NCBI GenBank assembly: GCA_946811185.2
Contig: OX328107.1
Location: 39,085,860-39,149,859 of the forward strand
Direction: 5' to 3'
Source of the DNA: Hippopus hippopus
Lineage: Eukaryota > Mollusca > Bivalvia > Cardiida > Cardiidae
DNA: 64,000 bases
The translations under genes were made by a program, and so were the position numbers. Below, one piece after another: positions 43,207 through 54,149 of this stretch. The notes beneath the pieces are model-generated. The model searched no databases. It saw only the letters and a list, made by a program, of their open reading frames with translations, and had not been told where the DNA came from. Every line of letters starts with the position of its first letter. Position 1 is the stretch's first letter.

Positions 43207-43431
43207 CTCTTTACCACACGACAAAATTTAAGACTGGTTGAAATTCAAAGCATTTGCAGACGACAAAATGAAAGTGGCTTAAAAAATGAAACTTGTTTTG
43301 GGAAGGGTAGAAAACAATGTGGGAAAAGAAGAAAATGCTGGTTTCCAGCATTTTCTCCTTTTCCCACAATGTTTTCAAAAGGCTTTTTCTCCAGGGTTGT
43401 TAAAACTCGGGATTGTGTGGTAAAGAGTTAA
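43203..43431. mobile_element. Family A MITE, second of a back-to-back pair
   Basis: TTAACTCTTTACCACACGAC to GTGTGGTAAAGAGTTAA; core AAATGCTGGTTTCCAGCATT. Same orientation as its neighbour and sharing one TTAA. Confidence 0.9.
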
Positions 43432-43788
43432 ACAATATTGTATGTCAACCACCATACTAATATTGGGTTGAATGATTCACTCAATAGTGCAAAAACAGTT
43501 GTTCTTCTCTCGAAACATTAAACTGTCAACATGTCAAAAGCCATGTCACATTTCTCATAACCAAAATGCGAAAACAGCTCAAAATGACTACTTTGTAAGC
43601 AGTGCCTGTAGTATGCATATCATGACTGTAGTTTTAGACAGTGTAGATGGAGATCAGACTGATTATAGTATTTACATGTACATTATCCTATATGTTCGCA
43701 AAAAATCAACAGTGACATTGTAATGCTTACTGACTTAAAGCCCCAAAAGCTGTCTTAGAAAACAAAGCAGGTGTTAATTAAAATGCAT

Positions 43789-44017
43789 TTAACCCTTTCC
43801 CAAACAATCCCTGGTTTTCACAGCCCTGAAAAAGAAGCCTTTTGAAAAGATAATGAGAAAAGGAGAAAATGCTGGTAATTAGCATTTTCTCCTTTTCCCA
43901 CAATATTTTCTACGCTTCCAGAACAAACTTCAATTTTTGAGTCACGTTAATGCTTTCAAAATGCAAATGCTTTCAATTTGGACCAGTCTAGAATTTTGTT
44001 GTTTGGTAAAGAGTTAA
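43789..44017. mobile_element. Family A MITE
   Basis: TTAACCCTTTCCCAAACAAT to TTTGGTAAAGAGTTAA; core AAATGCTGGTAATTAGCATT. A half copy (44028-44175, TTAACTCTTTACCAAACAAC to AAATGCTGGTTACAG) follows 10 bp later and stops in the palindrome. Confidence 0.85.
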
Positions 44018-44326
44018 ATGATATCATTTAACTCTTTACCAAACAACAAAAATTTAGACTATTCCAAATTGAAAGCATTTGCAGACGACAAAATAAATGT
44101 GACTGAAAAATTGAAATTTGGTTTGGGAAGGGTAGAAAACATTGTGGGAAAAGGAGAAAATGCTGGTTACAGTCTGTCCAAGTGCTAGTCACTGGCAGAA
44201 AATAGTTTTTAAAGTAGGTCAAAAGTTGCCAGGTCGTTCCATCTAAGGTTCTATCTTATACCTGACTACTTACATGTAATTTTCACAATCATTTCCATAC
44301 TTTTAGAAGGTAGGATTTAATGCATT

Positions 44327-44532
44327 TTAACCCTTAACCTGCAAAATAATTTTAATAAAACTTTAAAGCCAATAGTAAAATGCAAATGTCACCATTTCAA
44401 AGTAATTTTCAGAGGAAAAATAGCTCCTTATTGGACAGTGTAGATCCAAGATCAGACTGCATGTTCTGTGCTGTCTCATCTTGATCTTCATTGTTCGCAG
44501 TGCACATAGCAGCTTAGCAGCCTAAGGGTTAA
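44327..44532 (-). mobile_element. Family C MITE
   Basis: TTAACCCTTAACCTGCAAAA at the left and TTAGCAGCCTAAGGGTTAA at the right, with the core GGACAGTGTAGATCCAAGAT and a diverged mate. Inverted relative to 49235-49449. Confidence 0.8.
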
Positions 44533-44847
44533 CACCCGTTTTGTTTACTTTTGGCAACTAGTGGGGCTTTAAACCTTTATCAAAACTTAAGTTTTGACGA
44601 CCCTTGGAATGAAGGCCTATGAAAATGTAGTAGGTAAAGGAGAACATGCTGGTATTTAATTTGCACTGAATCTGCTAACAGCTTTGTTTTAATCATTAAA
44701 TTATATTCCCATTTTGTACTCTAAGTACATGTCCATGTTCCAAAAGGTCCATAGTATATTCAACCCTTTACCCAATGACAAACTTCTAGACCTGTCGAAG
44801 TTGACAGCATTCACAGATAATAATTGAATTTTGGCTCAAATGAAAGA

Positions 44848-45990
44848 ACAAGAGGGTCCTAAAGCACTCACCTAAGTAAAGTTGTCTTGGGTTGATAAAG
44901 CTGAAGAGATGCTGATTGAGATGATGTAAAACAATTGATTGTTAGTCACCTACTTTATGACTGATGTGGCCTATATTTTTACCTTGTCAGAGATATCATC
45001 AATGCAAACAGTCTGACCATGTTTCATGAGTATCGGACTTAAAATGTGACCACTACTCATGCACACAAGGTTTTTCTAAGATTTGTCCAAGTGACCTAAA
45101 TTTTGATCCTACATGACCAAATTTAGGCCTTGTCTGATATAATTTATCATCTAGATAAACATTCTGACCCATTTTCATGAGACTGAACTGAACATGTAGC
45201 CCCTAGAGTACACACAAGGTTTTTCTATGATTTGTCACATTGACTTACTTTTTGACCTGACATGGCCCAATTCAAATTCATACTAAATATCATTAAAGCA
45301 AAAAAAAAAAATTGACCACATTTCATGAGTATCTGGCTGAAAAAGAGGCCTCTGGAAAGCACACAAGGTATCTCGAAAAATTGCCCCAGTGACCTACTAT
45401 ATACCCAAACATGACCCAATTTCAAATTTCTTTAAGGAATTATAAAGACAAACATAATTACCAAGTATCATGAGCATCTGACTGAAAATGTGGCCTCTAG
45501 AGTGCACACAAGGTTTTACAAAGATTTGTCCTAGTGACCTACTGTTTGACCCAACATGACCCAAATTCATACTTCTTTAAAAAAATTTTTGGACAAACTT
45601 TCTGGCCAACTTTCATGGGTATCTGACTTCAAATGTGGCCTCTAGAATGCAAACAAGGTTTTTCTAAAAGTCTCACTGACAAGTTTGAAATTGGGTTTGA
45701 CCTAATATAACCCAATTTCAAACTTGTCCAAGATATTATCCAGACAAACATCCTAACCAACTTTCATGAGAATCTGACTGAAAATGTGGCCTCTATCTAG
45801 AGTGCACACAAGGTTTTCCCAAGATTTGACCAAGTGACCTACTGTTTGACCATATATTACCAAGACAAACATTCTTACTAATTTTTATAAGAATCTGACT
45901 AAAAATGTGGCCTTTAGAGTATACACAAGGTAACTGTTGATGCCTGGATGACAGACATTGTACAGTGGACAACAGACATAGCACGATCAA
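44848..45990 (-). mobile_element. Repeat-bearing element with internal ~125 bp tandem array
   Basis: Begins ACAAGAGGGTCCTAAAGCAC, like the inverted hairpin end of the Helentron-like family. From about 45030 to 45935 a unit of about 110-150 bp repeats some seven times; shared words are GAAAATGTGGCCTCTAGAGT, GCACACAAGGTTTTT, GTGACCTACTGTTTGACC and TTTCATGAGTATCTGACT. The far end fades near CATAGCACGATC. Confidence 0.65.
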
Positions 45991-46144
45991 ATGAATACAT
46001 TTATGCCTTTTCAGATGGATGAAAATAAAACTTCAAGCAGTCGTTGTATGTCCACATCTATGTAGCCTGATATTTGGTCTATACCATCCACAAAAGTCCC
46101 TGATTTCACCCATTCACTGAAAGACTTGACCATTTATTTTTTTT

Positions 46145-46373
46145 TTAACTCTTTACCAAACCACAAAATTTTTGACTGGTCCAAATTGAAAGCACTTGCA
46201 GACAACAAAATAAACATAACTCAAAAATTGAAATTTGTTTCCAGCAGGGTAGAAAAAATTGTGGGAAAAGGAGAAAATGCTGGCTACCAGCATTTTCTCC
46301 TTTTTTCACAATGTTTTCAAAAGGCTTCTATCTCAGGGTCTTAAAAACCAGGGATTGTTTGGTAAAGGGTTAA
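46145..46373. mobile_element. Family A MITE
   Basis: TTAACTCTTTACCAAACCAC to TTTGGTAAAGGGTTAA; core AAATGCTGGCTACCAGCATT. Two eroded copies follow to about 46815. Confidence 0.88.
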
Positions 46374-46829
46374 TTCTATACAATAAGACAAAATTTCAAA
46401 CCTCACCTAACTGAAACCATTTGTAGATGACAAATAAGTGAGATTCGAAAACAGAAATAAGTTTTGGAAAGGTAGAAAACATTTTGGGAAAAAGGACAAA
46501 ATGCTGTTTCTCCTCTTTTTTTTTTTCCAATATTTTCAATACACTTCTTGTTTCTTTATCTGTTTCTTTCTTTTATCTTTTTAATCTTTACAAAAAGACA
46601 ACATTTTAGACCTCCCCTCACCAAGAGCATTTTTGGCAACAAATAAATGGGGCTCAAAATTTGAATTTCGTTTTTGAAATGGTAGTAAACACTCCAAAAG
46701 GAAAAAATGCTTTTTACCAGTATTATTGTATAACATTTCTCTTTTTTCCCCCCAATGTTTTCAAAACTTCTTGCTGAGGGTTGTTAAAACTTGCGATTGT
46801 TCCGTAAAGGATTAATTAAATCATAATAC

Positions 46830-47640
46830 AGCTTTTGTAAAAAGCACAGGATGATGGGTTTATTACCAGATCCTTGACTTTTTTTAAAACAAATCTTTCA
46901 TGTAATAAATGACCTTGTACCTCTTCGCAATCCAACTCATAATCCCCTGTCCTTTGAAAATCAATATTTTCACATTAGCTAGTCTGTAGTAAATATCAAA
47001 CATTCCATGTTTGTCTGGTTTCTACGAAGTTTCATCATTCTGTTTGACCTGAAAATAGAAAAAAGAATTAAAGTTAGGAACAAATCACATTCCAAGTGGG
47101 TCAAATTTATCATCAGCTGCTGCTTATATGGTTTTATTTACCTTACATAAAAAAAAGCCCTTTTCCACATGCTAACATATCATTCACTGTTTCATACTTA
47201 CTCTAAATCAAACAAGACTGTTCACTTAGTACAGTGTGGCTGCTCAGTGGTTTTTGTTTTTGTAGGCATGTCAATAGCCTGCAATTACCTGTATTACCTG
47301 GTGATTCAGATGCTTCATCAGGTATGGTTGGAAATGTCTTCTGATGTGCCCTGGCATGACAGTCTTTAGAAAAGACGCTGGTGAAAGTAATTTAATTGGA
47401 TCCAGGTTTCTCACAGTCCATGGGATTTAAATGCTGCGACAGTACTGCTATTACCTGCAAAAACTGCAACAGAAAAAGCATGAGGCCTTATATCTTTTTC
47501 TATACACCTGACCATATCGGGAATATTATTGCTGACCAATTCCTAGGCTACAGATGTGGTGACAGCACTGTACACAACTGATCTTTCCAAGCCATGGCTG
47601 CTTTCCCACATAACCATCGTCGAAACAATGATCAGCGGTG
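46830..47640. other. Intergenic, nothing coding recognised
   Basis: No gene, RNA or named repeat seen. A short CA-poor, AT-rich tract separates MITEs from the tandem arrays. Confidence 0.45.
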
Positions 47641-47848
47641 AGAGAGGGATGAATCCTGTCGCAATGACTTTCGTACAAGAGGAATGAATCCTGTCGCAAT
47701 GACTTTCGTACAAGAGGAATGAATCCTGTCGCAATGACTTTCGTACAAGAGGAATGAATCCTGTCGCAATGACTTTCGTACATGAGGAATGAATCCTGTC
47801 GCAATGACTTTCGTACAAGAGGAATGAATCCTGTTGTAATGAATTTCA
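47641..47848. repeat. 35 bp minisatellite, about six units
   Basis: Unit GAGGAATGAATCCTGTCGCA followed by ATGACTTTCGTACAA. Middle copies are identical or one base apart; the first and last are diverged. It yields repeated MYESHCDRIH/LVRKSLRQDS peptides in silico that are not a protein. Confidence 0.92.
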
Positions 47849-47904
47849 ATTACTACCTGACATTTATTAACATAAGAAACATATGATAAGGAAGTACTGT
47901 AATC

Positions 47905-48775
47905 CTATAAAAAAAAGGACATGGTTAGAAAACAAACAAAACACTACCTGAAATCTATATTAGATAAGAGATACATTAAAGAAGTAAAGCTATAAAGAAA
48001 ATCAAGACATGGTTAGAGAACATAAACACTACATGTACTGGATATCTATATTACATAAACACATAAAAAGAAGTAAACCTACGAAAAAAGATGTGGTAAG
48101 AAAACATATAACGAATATAAACACTACCTCATATCTATATAACATAAGAAACACAATAAAGAGGTAAAGCTAAAAAAACAGACATGGTAAGAAAACAAAT
48201 GCAAACACTAACCGAAATCTATATTGCATAAGAAAGCATAAGAAATACAACAGAGAAGGAAAGCTACATAGAAAAAAAAACAAGCCATGGCTAGAAAACA
48301 AACACTACCAGATATCTATATTACATAAGAAACTAAAGAAAAGAAAAAAGGAAAACAAGACATGATTAGAAAATGAACACGAACAACACCTTAAATCTAT
48401 ATTAAATCAGAAATGACAGGTTTAGAAAGCTAATACAAAACACCCTGAAATCTATAGATCGATCTATATAACATATAAAACACAACAGAGAAATAAAGTT
48501 ACCAAAAAAAAAACATGGTTAGTAAACAAATACAAACATTATGTGATGTCTATACACATATTAAAAAAAAAGCAAGTTTCAACCAAAAAAAAAAAACCAT
48601 GACAGGTTTAGAAAGCTAACCTGAAATCTATATATCACATATAAAACACAATAAAGAAATAAAGCTACCAAAAAAAACCAAGACATGGTTAGTAAACAAA
48701 TAAAAACATGTGATGTCTATACACATATAAGAAAAAAAGCAAGTTTCAAGCAAATATACAAGACAAATACAAACA
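47905..48775. repeat. A-rich degenerate satellite, ~110 bp period
   Basis: Repeated block: GACATGGTTAGAAAACAAA, ACACTACCTGAAATCTATAT, TACATAAGAAACACA, AAAGAAGTAAAGCTA. About eight or nine irregular units, each diverged. Confidence 0.7.
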
Positions 48776-49234
48776 ACAACCAACATTTATATTGAATTAC
48801 AACACCAACATAAAAGGAAGAAAAACCTATAATCAAAAACTTATTAAACCTGTCATAAGTTAAACATAAACCACAAGTATTTTCAAAGCATGGTCAAGAC
48901 AAATATAATAAAAAATACCCTGAATTCTTACGAAACGTAAGTACATGAGACAAAGCACATTCAAATAATGGTAAGACATGTATAGACAAAAACTTTCTGC
49001 AAATTTTATATAAAATGTATAAACAAGACGAAGCAACTTTATAGGATGGATTTAAATTGAAAAAACTTGAAACCTTTCTTGTCAGAACCCACCTGGTCTT
49101 GAGTTATGATAAGAATGGTTTCATCCTAGCACAGAAAAACTGAATGATATATTCAACCCACCTCTATCTTTAAGCTGTTGTAACAGAGCATTGTCCAGTC
49201 CATATTGACATCTGAAAAGTCATAAAATAAACAA

Positions 49235-49449
49235 TTAACCCTTAGGCTGCTAAGCGCAACTCACTGACCTTTAGCGGACACTGTAGATCAAGATCAAACT
49301 GCACAGAATGTGCAGTCTGATCTTGGATCTACACTGTCCAATAAGGAGATATTGTTCCCCAAAACACAACTTTGAAATAGCAAGATTTGGACTTTTAGTT
49401 TTTTACTATCGAACATTTCATTTTAGTTATTTAGCAGGATAAGGGTTAA
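49235..49449 (+). mobile_element. Family C MITE (reference copy)
   Basis: TTAACCCTTAGGCTGCTAAG at the left and TTTAGCAGGATAAGGGTTAA at the right. Core palindrome: CACTGTAGATCAAGATCAAA against TTGGATCTACACTGTCC. The TTAA-CCCTTA ends suggest piggyBac-type mobilisation, as for family A. Confidence 0.85.
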
Positions 49450-49542
49450 AGGGTAGAAAAATGGAACAAAGTACTGTTATCTCTTAATGACAACAACAAA
49501 ATTTCAAACCTGTCCATATAAAAGTATTTTCAGACAGCAAAT

Positions 49543-49798
49543 TGAGCCATGCTCTGTGAAAAGTTGGTCGAAATCTCTAATGCACCTGCTAAACATATTG
49601 ACCCATGCCAGCCTGCACAGACTGCATCAAACGTTTTGCTATTCATCAATTTTCCATAAGTCCAAGGATCATTCTACATTATGAGATGCTCTGTTATGAG
49701 ACAAAATGGATTTTCTGGATCCCTAACTATGTGATGGCATGCTTGGTATAATGCATCTCTAACATGCATTTAACTCCCTTTTGCCAGCATGCCACTCA
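49543..49798. mobile_element. Family B palindromic MITE
   Basis: TGAGCCATGCTCTGTGAAAA at the left, GCATGCCACTCA at the right, CAGCCTGCACAGACTGC inside. Confidence 0.75.
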
Positions 49799-50148
49799 AT
49801 TATATGTGACTCAATTAAAGAATGTATAATGCGAAAGGCTAGAAAAAATTTTGGATATGTATAAAATGTTAGTTAACAGTCTTTTTTTTCCACGTTTTCT
49901 TTAATTTTTTTAACAGTGGCCTTTTTCAAGGTTGAAATCACAAGAAGGTTTGGGTTAGGCTGCCTGTAGTCTGTTTACCGGGATATCTCAAAGGATATTT
50001 AAGGTCTAAGTCCAAAATCAAATTGAATTGCACATGCCTTCTGATACCAGCTGCATAGTTTATCATTAGAATATGATAATAGTAAATGCTGGAAAACATG
50101 GTGTGATTCAGCAGATCTACAACAGGAAGTCAGAATTATACAATTTCA

Positions 50149-50401
50149 GCCCACCCAGGTAGCTTAGTGGTTAGTGCATCTGACTCATGACCTGGTGGTT
50201 GCAAGTTTGAAACCAGATTGAGGCAAATTTTCATTCCAGAAATTTTTCACCTCTCACCTCTGATGCATGTGAAAAAGCAATCAAGATTTGGAAAGAAAAT
50301 TATGTCAGCACTGGCGTGAGAAAGCCAGGAACATGTGCATAGATGCACTGACTGCTGTGATATGACCTAAGCTATTAAAACAGCTTTCAACTCCAATACA
50401 A
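50149..50401 (+). mobile_element. tRNA-derived SINE (family C)
   Basis: GGTAGCTTAGTGGTTAGTGC (A box), CATGACCTGGTGGTTGCAAG, CACCTCTCACCTCTGATGCA, GCACTGGCGTGAGAAAGCCA and a CAACTCCAATACAAA end. B box (AAGTTTGAAACC) is diverged. Confidence 0.82.
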
Positions 50402-50544
50402 AGTGTGCAAATTTTATTTACTCACAACTGATATATATGTATGTTATAACAGCATTAAACCAATAATTTTGTCAAAAAAATATTACTTACATAAGTTAAT
50501 CTAAAATTGCATTGTTTTATTACATAAATACAAGTGGTGGAAAG

Positions 50545-50650
50545 TTTCTTTGAAAGTGAGTAGAGAGCATTGTGAGACACAAAGAAAATGCTGGTTACCA
50601 GCATTCATGTTCTCCTTTTCCCTTGATGTTTTCATATACTTTCACCATCA
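50545..50650. repeat. Degenerate family A MITE centre
   Basis: AAGAAAATGCTGGTTACCAG, CATTCATGTTCTCCTTTTCC; outer parts not recognisable. Confidence 0.55.
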
Positions 50651-51141
50651 GAACCATTTAAACATGGAGATCTGTGCTAAAGACTACAGGCAGTATTATG
50701 TTCATACATTGATAAACATCACTCATTGTATATAAATTGTAGATTATGTTATTGTAAATAGGCCAGGGGCCTAAATACTACAAAAATAAATTGGAACTGG
50801 GGAGAAAAAATGGAAATTGAAAAATATTGCAATAGAAATTCATAGATATGACTGTATGGTTTAATGCTTAAGTCTTGCTGATCACATAAAGGAACAATGT
50901 GGCAACAGAGGAAATGGCTCGTGAGGGCAATTTCTCTTTTTGTCACGTTTTGAGCACTTTTATACATTAGGGCTAAACAATTGAAACAAGCACATTTTTA
51001 CACAAATTTTGCTCACAAGTTTTCCCTAAAAATGTGTCTTTTTTTTCACATAAAGTTATAGATCTACCTGGCTGTCATTTTTACAGAAAATTCAAAAAGC
51101 AGCACTCGTTGGCAGAGGAACTAATATTGTCAACTTATATA

Positions 51142-51390
51142 TGAGTCATACTCTGGCTAAAGGGGGCTTAATGTATCTCCTTAATGCATGATATCAAGCA
51201 AGTCATCACATGATCATGCATCCATAAAGTCTGTTTTGTGTAGTAACTGACTGAATTGTGATGTACACTGGCCCTTTCAGTAGCAGAAAATTGACTACAC
51301 AGGCTGTAGTCTGCATTGAACTGCACAGGCTGACCTAGGTTGATGCATTTTGCAGATGCATTAACCCCTATTTTCACAGTGCATGGCTCA
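51142..51390. mobile_element. Family B palindromic MITE
   Basis: TGAGTCATACTCTGGCTAAA at the left, CAGTGCATGGCTCA at the right. Confidence 0.75.
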
Positions 51391-51399
51391 TGTAAAACT

Positions 51400-52460
51400 C
51401 AAGGTATTCAATAGAACATTAAACATCTTTTTTTTTTCTTTGTGAAATAGGGTTGGGCCAAGAGTCTTATCAACTTCAAATCGGTCCTTCTCCAGCAATA
51501 CAATTTCAAAAAAATTTCAACAATGTCATGACTGTGTGCAATTAAATTATTTTTAAAATTAGAATATTACAAAGAACCATCAGTAGATCTAAAAATATCA
51601 CAAACAACAATTATTCATAAATGCGGTTTTGGTCAAAGATAAATGGGAAAATCAAGTCCAAAATAAGATCTTCCTGACTTAATAACCACCTCTATATCGA
51701 TAAAACTCATGATAATCAAAATCATGCATAAGAAAAATTGCAAAATATTTTGACGGATTCACTCCGTTTCCATCAATATGGGTCAACGGAACGAATCTGA
51801 AAATTCCATTAATTTATCTTTTCACTCATAAAATAATGTCACGTATACATGCATAGAACTATATGTATATTATAGTGGTGGGGGTTTGCCGGTATAAACG
51901 CCAACTCCCTGTTCTGTCTGATCTTGATCTACACCGTCTGCAAAAGCAATTGTTTTTTTACTTTTCTGTCTACTCCAATCTTACTAACAACAAAAAGAAT
52001 GCAATGTTACCTTTGTAGTATGCCACACCTAGAGATGCTGTAAGATTACCCCACAATGTTGACTTCAAGTGCAGTGCTTGCGAACATGCCCCTGATCGGT
52101 AAAAAGTCAAATGAAACTGACCAACGTCTCTAATATCAAACAAGTGAACAAAAACCTGCTCAGCACACAGGACGAACTGACTTAAATGCTCACCTCAACA
52201 ATGGAGTATTGTCCGAGGCTCAACACGTGCACGTGAAAACTCGTGAGCTCAACATCGTTACTACATCGTGTCTTTCACAACTACAAGTTTGATATCAGTG
52301 GTTACTGTACATTAAGATCCGACTTCACAGAAAGTGCTTTCTGGTCTAAGCTCTTCACTGGCCAGCGTTCCGCAGACATTTTTGACAAAAAAAGCCTTTA
52401 ACACAGCAAATATTTAGGTGGTTTTTCCTGACTTATAATGTTAAGTTTGTTAATTTGGCG
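51400..52460. other. Intergenic, nothing coding recognised
   Basis: Half of a core-C palindrome (CTGTCTGATCTTGATCTACA) at about 51914-51933. No gene. Confidence 0.5.
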
Positions 52461-52462
52461 CC

Positions 52463-52880
52463 TTAACCCTGATCCTGTTAAATAACTGAAATGAAACTTT
52501 CCAGCCGATAGTAAAACCCCAATCGGTTGCTATGCGAAAAGTGATCGACTCATGTCAGCCTGCACAGTCCGTGCAGGCTGACATGGCCGAAACTTTTTGC
52601 TATCTTTAAGTTTTCTGCATGTCAAAGGAACATTCTACCTATGAATCAGTCGGTTGTTTAAAAAGAAAAATGTATTTTATGGATTGATGATTATGTGATG
52701 AATTGCTTGGTATAATGCATGGCAGGGATGCATTAAACCCCCTTTTGCCAGAGCATGGTTCGTATTTTAGAGAAAATATCTCTGTGTCGGACATCGTAGA
52801 TCCAACAGCAGACTGTGCAGTCTGATCTACACTTTCCGCAAAAAAGGTTAGATAATCACGCATAGCAGCCAAAGGGTTAA
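52463..52880 (-). mobile_element. Family C MITE interrupted by a family B MITE
   Basis: Outer parts: TTAACCCTGATCCTGTTAAA (left) and GCAGCCAAAGGGTTAA (right), with core remnants GGACATCGTAGATCCAACAG near 52787. Between them (about 52519-52760) sits family B sequence: TCAGCCTGCACAGTCCGTGC palindrome and CCAGAGCATGGTTCG. Confidence 0.75.
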
Positions 52881-52934
52881 GGGTTACCCTATTCGAGTCC
52901 TATATCAATGAAAGGCAAGTTTTCAATCGGGACA

Positions 52935-53225
52935 GAGCAGCCTGCATAGCTCATTTGGTAGAGCGTAGGACTCGTGATCATGAGGGTGTGAGTTCGTTTC
53001 CCACGGCTGGCCATCTAAAATTACTAATGGTCTTTCGGATGAGACGTTAAACCGAGGTCCCGTGTGACGGTGCTATACACTGAACACGTTAAAGAACCAG
53101 GCGTAACTTAGGATGGGTTTCGTCCTGTATCTGCACTATCCCCCGTAACAATACTAACAGCCTTCAGGGGGCGTCGCCCATATGGGCAACCGGTGGCGAC
53201 GATAAATAAACGCAAATTCAATCAG
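52935..53225 (+). mobile_element. tRNA-derived SINE (family A)
   Basis: GCATAGCTCATTTGGTAGAG (A box), GTGAGTTCGTTTCCC (B box, mutated), GATGAGACGTTAAACCGAGG, GTTTCGTCCTGTATCTGCAC, CGTCGCCCATATGGGCAACC and a GATAAATAAACGCAAATTCA tail. Target-site duplication TCAATCGGGACA (52923-52934) against TCAATCGGAAAA (53226-53237). Same family as 8642-8950. Confidence 0.92.
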
Positions 53226-53557
53226 TCAATCGGAAAATATCCCTGGCTATTTATCTATCGCTTTATCGAGGCTTCTTTCTTGTTCAATGAATATATCACA
53301 AACTAGCCATAAGTGTAGAGCATAGATCAATCTGGACAACTGTAAAGTCTTATCTTGATCGACATTGTCTGCGAAACCAATACTGTAGCACTCTTACGAA
53401 TAAACTCTACCAGATAACGAAATTTTAAACTGTTCGAAATAGAAAGCATTTGCAGACGAGAAGTAGATCTAGTGGAACTTGTCACTGAAAGGGTACAAAT
53501 TATTATCGGAAAAGGAGAAAATAGTTGCTCTTTGGGAGCATAAAGAAACCGGAAAGT

Positions 53558-53781
53558 TTAACCCTTTACCAAACAGTCCCAGGTTTTCACAACCCTGTAG
53601 AAGGGGCCTTTTGAAAACATTGCGGAAAAAGGAGAAAATGCTGGTAACCGGCATTTTCTCCTTTTCCCACAATGTTTTCTACCCTGACATTATTGCACCA
53701 TTTGAGCTTCACAGAAATTGCCGTCTGCAAATTCTTTCAATTTGGTAAAGGCTAAAATTTTATCATGTGGTAAAGGGTTAA
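53558..53781. mobile_element. Family A MITE
   Basis: TTAACCCTTTACCAAACAGT to GTGGTAAAGGGTTAA; core AAATGCTGGTAACCGGCATT. A left fragment of another copy lies at about 53405-53525. Confidence 0.88.
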
Positions 53782-53880
53782 AAGGAAAAGCAGCTAACCC
53801 TGTCCAATAGAATCTCTCTCGGTCTCGCTTAGTAGGGAGCTTGACCAATCTGTCTCAGCCCTGCCTCTGTGCCATTAATA

Positions 53881-54142
53881 TGAGCCATGCTCTGGCAAAA
53901 GGGGGCTTAATGCATCTCCGTGATTGATGATATCACGCAAGTCATCACATACTTATGTATCCATAATGTCCTCTTCTTGTAAAAAAACGACAATCATGAG
54001 CTAGACTGGTCCTTGGGCATACCGAAAATTGACCGATAGCGAAAAGTTTTGGCCCAGGTCAGCCTGAACGGACTGCGCAGGCTGACCTAGGTCAATACTA
54101 TTCGCATATGTATCAAGCCCCCTTTTCACAGAGCATGGTTCA
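53881..54142. mobile_element. Family B palindromic MITE (reference copy)
   Basis: TGAGCCATGCTCTGGCAAAA, GGGGGCTTAATGCATCT at the left; AGCCCCCTTTTCACAGAGCA, TGGTTCA at the right. The inner palindrome is GGTCAGCCTGAACGGACTGC, GCAGGCTGACC. No clear target-site duplication could be fixed from the copies here. Confidence 0.85.
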
Positions 54143-54149
54143 TATTTTA

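Noticed and set aside
47526..47849. Minus-strand protein with repeated ESHCDRIH units
   Set aside because: Translation of the 35 bp minisatellite; open in several frames because the unit is stop-free.
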